A program made the position numbers and the translations under genes. Under the pieces are notes generated by a model. That model saw only the letters and a program-made list of their open reading frames with translations. It had not been told where the DNA came from and made no database searches. Shown here one piece after another: positions 62,525 through 64,000 of a stretch of 64,000 nucleotides of DNA; the stretch's first letter is position 1, and each line of letters starts with the position of its first letter. The stretch is from Dielma fastidiosa (GTDB lineage Bacteria; Bacillota_I; Bacilli_A; Erysipelotrichales; Erysipelotrichaceae): positions 85,400-149,399 of the forward strand of contig NZ_HE578923.1 of the NCBI RefSeq assembly GCF_000313565.1, written 5' to 3'.

Positions 62525-62666
62525 ATTTTACCTTCTTTCAGTTATACAAGCTATTATAGCTTAAAAATAAGATTTATAAAAGATACTATTGCCATTGAGA
62601 AACGACGCTTTATTTGATAGAATAAAAAGAGATGGAAAAAAACAGCTTAAATGCAAGGGGGCTCAT

Positions 62667-63179
62667 ATGGAAATTAACAAAAGTATTCAGAACGCAATGA
62701 ATGATTATCAAAAAATTACTGGTTTAAGAAGTTACATGGTATTGAATAAAGAAGATTTGAATAGTCCTTCAGAAAAGAATTATTTTTGTAAATGTTTGAA
62801 GATTTCAACAAAGGCAGTGAAGCTATGTGAAGAATGCGCGGCAGAAGCAATTGATATTATATTGAAAACTAAAAAAGAATATATTTATTCTTGTCATGCC
62901 GGTATTATTAAAGTGGCGATTCCTGTGGTTGTGAATGGTGAGATTGTATCTATTGTAATCGTAGAAGGTATTTTAAACAGCAAGCAGCTGGAATCAAGTG
63001 ATCAGTGGGCTCAGTATCTGAGTAATGAATATGATGTGTCTGCAAGTATTATGAAGAAAACCTTTGAGACAGTAACAGTAATGAATGAACGTGAATTAAA
63101 CGCGTCGATCAAGCTGCTGCATGATTTGATTGATTATCATATTAGTAAGGAAGTTTGGGTGAATGGACAACCTGCTTAG
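62667..63179 (+). CDS. PocR-domain sensor protein
   Basis: A 170-residue protein that is almost entirely a PocR ligand-binding domain: 'ITGLRSYMVLNKED', 'FCKCLKISTKAVKLCEECAA' (Cys cluster), 'YIYSCHAGIIKVAIPVVVNG' and 'GIL'. A short C-terminal helix has no HTH, so it is a stand-alone sensor. Cys and His may bind a metal or redox cofactor. CAAGGGGG precedes ATG 62667. Overlaps the methyltransferase gene by 17 bp. Confidence 0.75.
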   Translation: MEINKSIQNAMNDYQKITGLRSYMVLNKEDLNSPSEKNYFCKCLKISTKAVKLCEECAAEAIDIILKTKKEYIYSCHAGIIKVAIPVVVNGEIVSIVIVEGILNSKQLESSDQWAQYLSNEYDVSASIMKKTFETVTVMNERELNASIKLLHDLIDYHISKEVWVNGQPA

Positions 63180-63828
63180 TTTTGATTATTTGCCGGGTAC
63201 TGATATTTATTTATATCAGCGCCGGGATATGTTCAGGATGAATACGGATACTGCCTTGCTGGGTCATTTTATGCGTGTCAAAGAGAATGATACAGTGCTT
63301 GATATTGGCTGCAATAACGGGGCTTTGTTACTCTATGCTTCACAATATACCAAGGGTAAGCTGATCGGTGTTGATATTCAAAAGGAAGCTTGTGAGCTTG
63401 CGGAAAAGAATTTGGCATATCATAAACTGACTAATTCAATGATCTGCTGTGCGGATGCGGCGACGTTTGAATGTGAACCCTGTGATGTTGTTGTCTGTAA
63501 TCCGCCTTATTTCAGGGTTACACATGAAGATCAGCTGAATGAGTCATTGGCCAAGCGAATCGCGCGTCATGAAACAAATTTGGATTTTGAAACATTGGCG
63601 GCGAAAGTGAGTCAATGTCTGAAAGAGAACGGCAGATTTTATTTGGTTCACCGCTGTGACCGGTTAACGGATTTATTATGCGGTTTAAGAAAAGTTGAAT
63701 TAGAAATGAAGACCATGCAGCTGATTCGGGATGAAAATAAGGAACATCCGCATGGGGTATTGATTGAGGCGGTTAAGCATGGCAAAAGCGGCTGTGTTGT
63801 GTTGCCTGAGCATATTGTAAGACGTTAA
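63163..63828 (+). CDS. TrmN6/YfiC-like tRNA1(Val) A37 methyltransferase
   Basis: A 221-residue Rossmann methyltransferase: 'LYQRRDMFRMNTDTALLGHF', SAM-binding 'TVLDIGCNNGALLLYA', 'LIGVDIQKEACELAEKN', and catalytic 'VVVCNPPYF' (NPPY, amino-methylation). C-terminal 'LVHRCDRLTDLL' and 'HPHGVLIEAVKHG' fit the Firmicutes YabB branch of TrmN6, which methylates N6 of a tRNA adenine. Confidence 0.88.
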   Translation: MDNLLSFDYLPGTDIYLYQRRDMFRMNTDTALLGHFMRVKENDTVLDIGCNNGALLLYASQYTKGKLIGVDIQKEACELAEKNLAYHKLTNSMICCADAATFECEPCDVVVCNPPYFRVTHEDQLNESLAKRIARHETNLDFETLAAKVSQCLKENGRFYLVHRCDRLTDLLCGLRKVELEMKTMQLIRDENKEHPHGVLIEAVKHGKSGCVVLPEHIVRR

Positions 63829-63843
63829 TTAAGAGAATATATT

Positions 63844-63892
63844 GCATAACCTAAAGTTACCAGAAATTGGGTTCTAAAGGTTATGCTTTTTT
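63844..63892 (+). terminator. Terminator of the methyltransferase gene
   Basis: GCATAACCT and AGGTTATGC pair (9 bp) around a 25-nt loop, followed by TTTTTT. Confidence 0.75.
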
Positions 63893-63922
63893 GTGTGAAT
63901 TTTAGTAAAACAGCCTAACATT

Positions 63923-63947
63923 AAAAAAGTACAGCCAGACTGTACTT
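63923..63947 (-). terminator. Terminator of a minus-strand gene outside the window
   Basis: On the minus strand AAGTACAG-TCTGG-CTGTACTT followed by TTTTAATG. The gene it serves would start beyond base 64000; the last 50 bp carry no recognisable coding sequence. Confidence 0.65.
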
Positions 63948-64000
63948 GGTTTGATAATATTCGACATCTTGTATTACTGTCTCGAAAAGTATACCTTATG

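Overview
The window looks like chromosomal DNA from a low-to-moderate GC, anaerobic, host-associated Firmicute. Several traits suggest an Erysipelotrichia-type gut bacterium, but this is inference from style; no marker gene settles it. The traits are many PTS genes, Cys-type sulfatases, an FMN/FAD flavocytochrome-like reductase, CCA-encoding tRNAs, strong AGGAGG ribosome sites, and TTGACA-17-TATAAT promoters. There is no phage, CRISPR array or rRNA. The one mobile-element-like locus is a TnpB-family gene near the left edge.

Left third (1-20 kb). In order: a partial DUF2207 membrane protein; a TnpB-related gene followed by a strongly structured region (possible guide RNA); a minus-strand operon of response regulator, ABC ATPase, ABC permease and histidine kinase (a peptide-antibiotic-type stress module); two alpha/beta hydrolases; a free-standing YloV/FakA-like domain; a HAD hydrolase; an XRE repressor with a membrane partner; and a CwlD-type amidase. 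Next come tRNA-Ala(CGC), an AraC/RibD-like pair, tRNA-Ala(UGC) and tRNA-Ile(GAU). A nudix / nitroreductase / degenerate hydrolase operon, a MATE pump, tRNA-Asn, a GGDEF-EAL protein and a double-headed GntR regulator complete this part.

Middle (20-37 kb). A MurNAc-6-phosphate recycling operon runs leftward (murQ, murP, mupG, with a murR-like RpiR regulator upstream). Its promoter carries a cre-like site and a 15-bp palindrome. To its right are a gene with a GNAT-like acyltransferase fold behind a leader-peptide attenuator, a DUF2871 membrane protein, and a locus for a 34-residue hydrophobic peptide that has the layout of a type I toxin gene. A second MATE pump and a LacI regulator follow. The LacI gene precedes a plus-strand catabolic operon encoding two cytosolic sulfatases, a cellobiose-type PTS (IIC, IIB, IIA), an acetyl-esterase-like hydrolase and a GH1 6-phospho-glycosidase. 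Together these could import, desulfate, deacetylate and split a sulfated disaccharide.

Right half (37-64 kb). A CtpE-like P-type ATPase, a zinc-ribbon/GyrI-like pair, a lipoprotein metallophosphoesterase and an esterase/ATP-grasp pair come first. A lipoprotein FMN/FAD reductase sits next to a hybrid kinase with two periplasmic-type solute-binding domains. Then come an MFS transporter with an XRE-TPR regulator, a double AAA+ ATPase with a degenerate first module, YqeC and a DUF3783-like protein. MgtE follows behind a short acidic/proline-containing leader ORF, then a diguanylate cyclase and a CNNM/CorC-type Mg/Co protein with a long leader. The right end holds an aminotransferase / HAD / YbaK group, a third MATE pump, a PocR-domain protein and a TrmN6-like methyltransferase.

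Calls rest on reading translated sequences, motifs and nucleotide signals by eye. No database search was run. Start codons were moved from the longest frame to the best ribosome-site-supported codon where the sequence favoured it.
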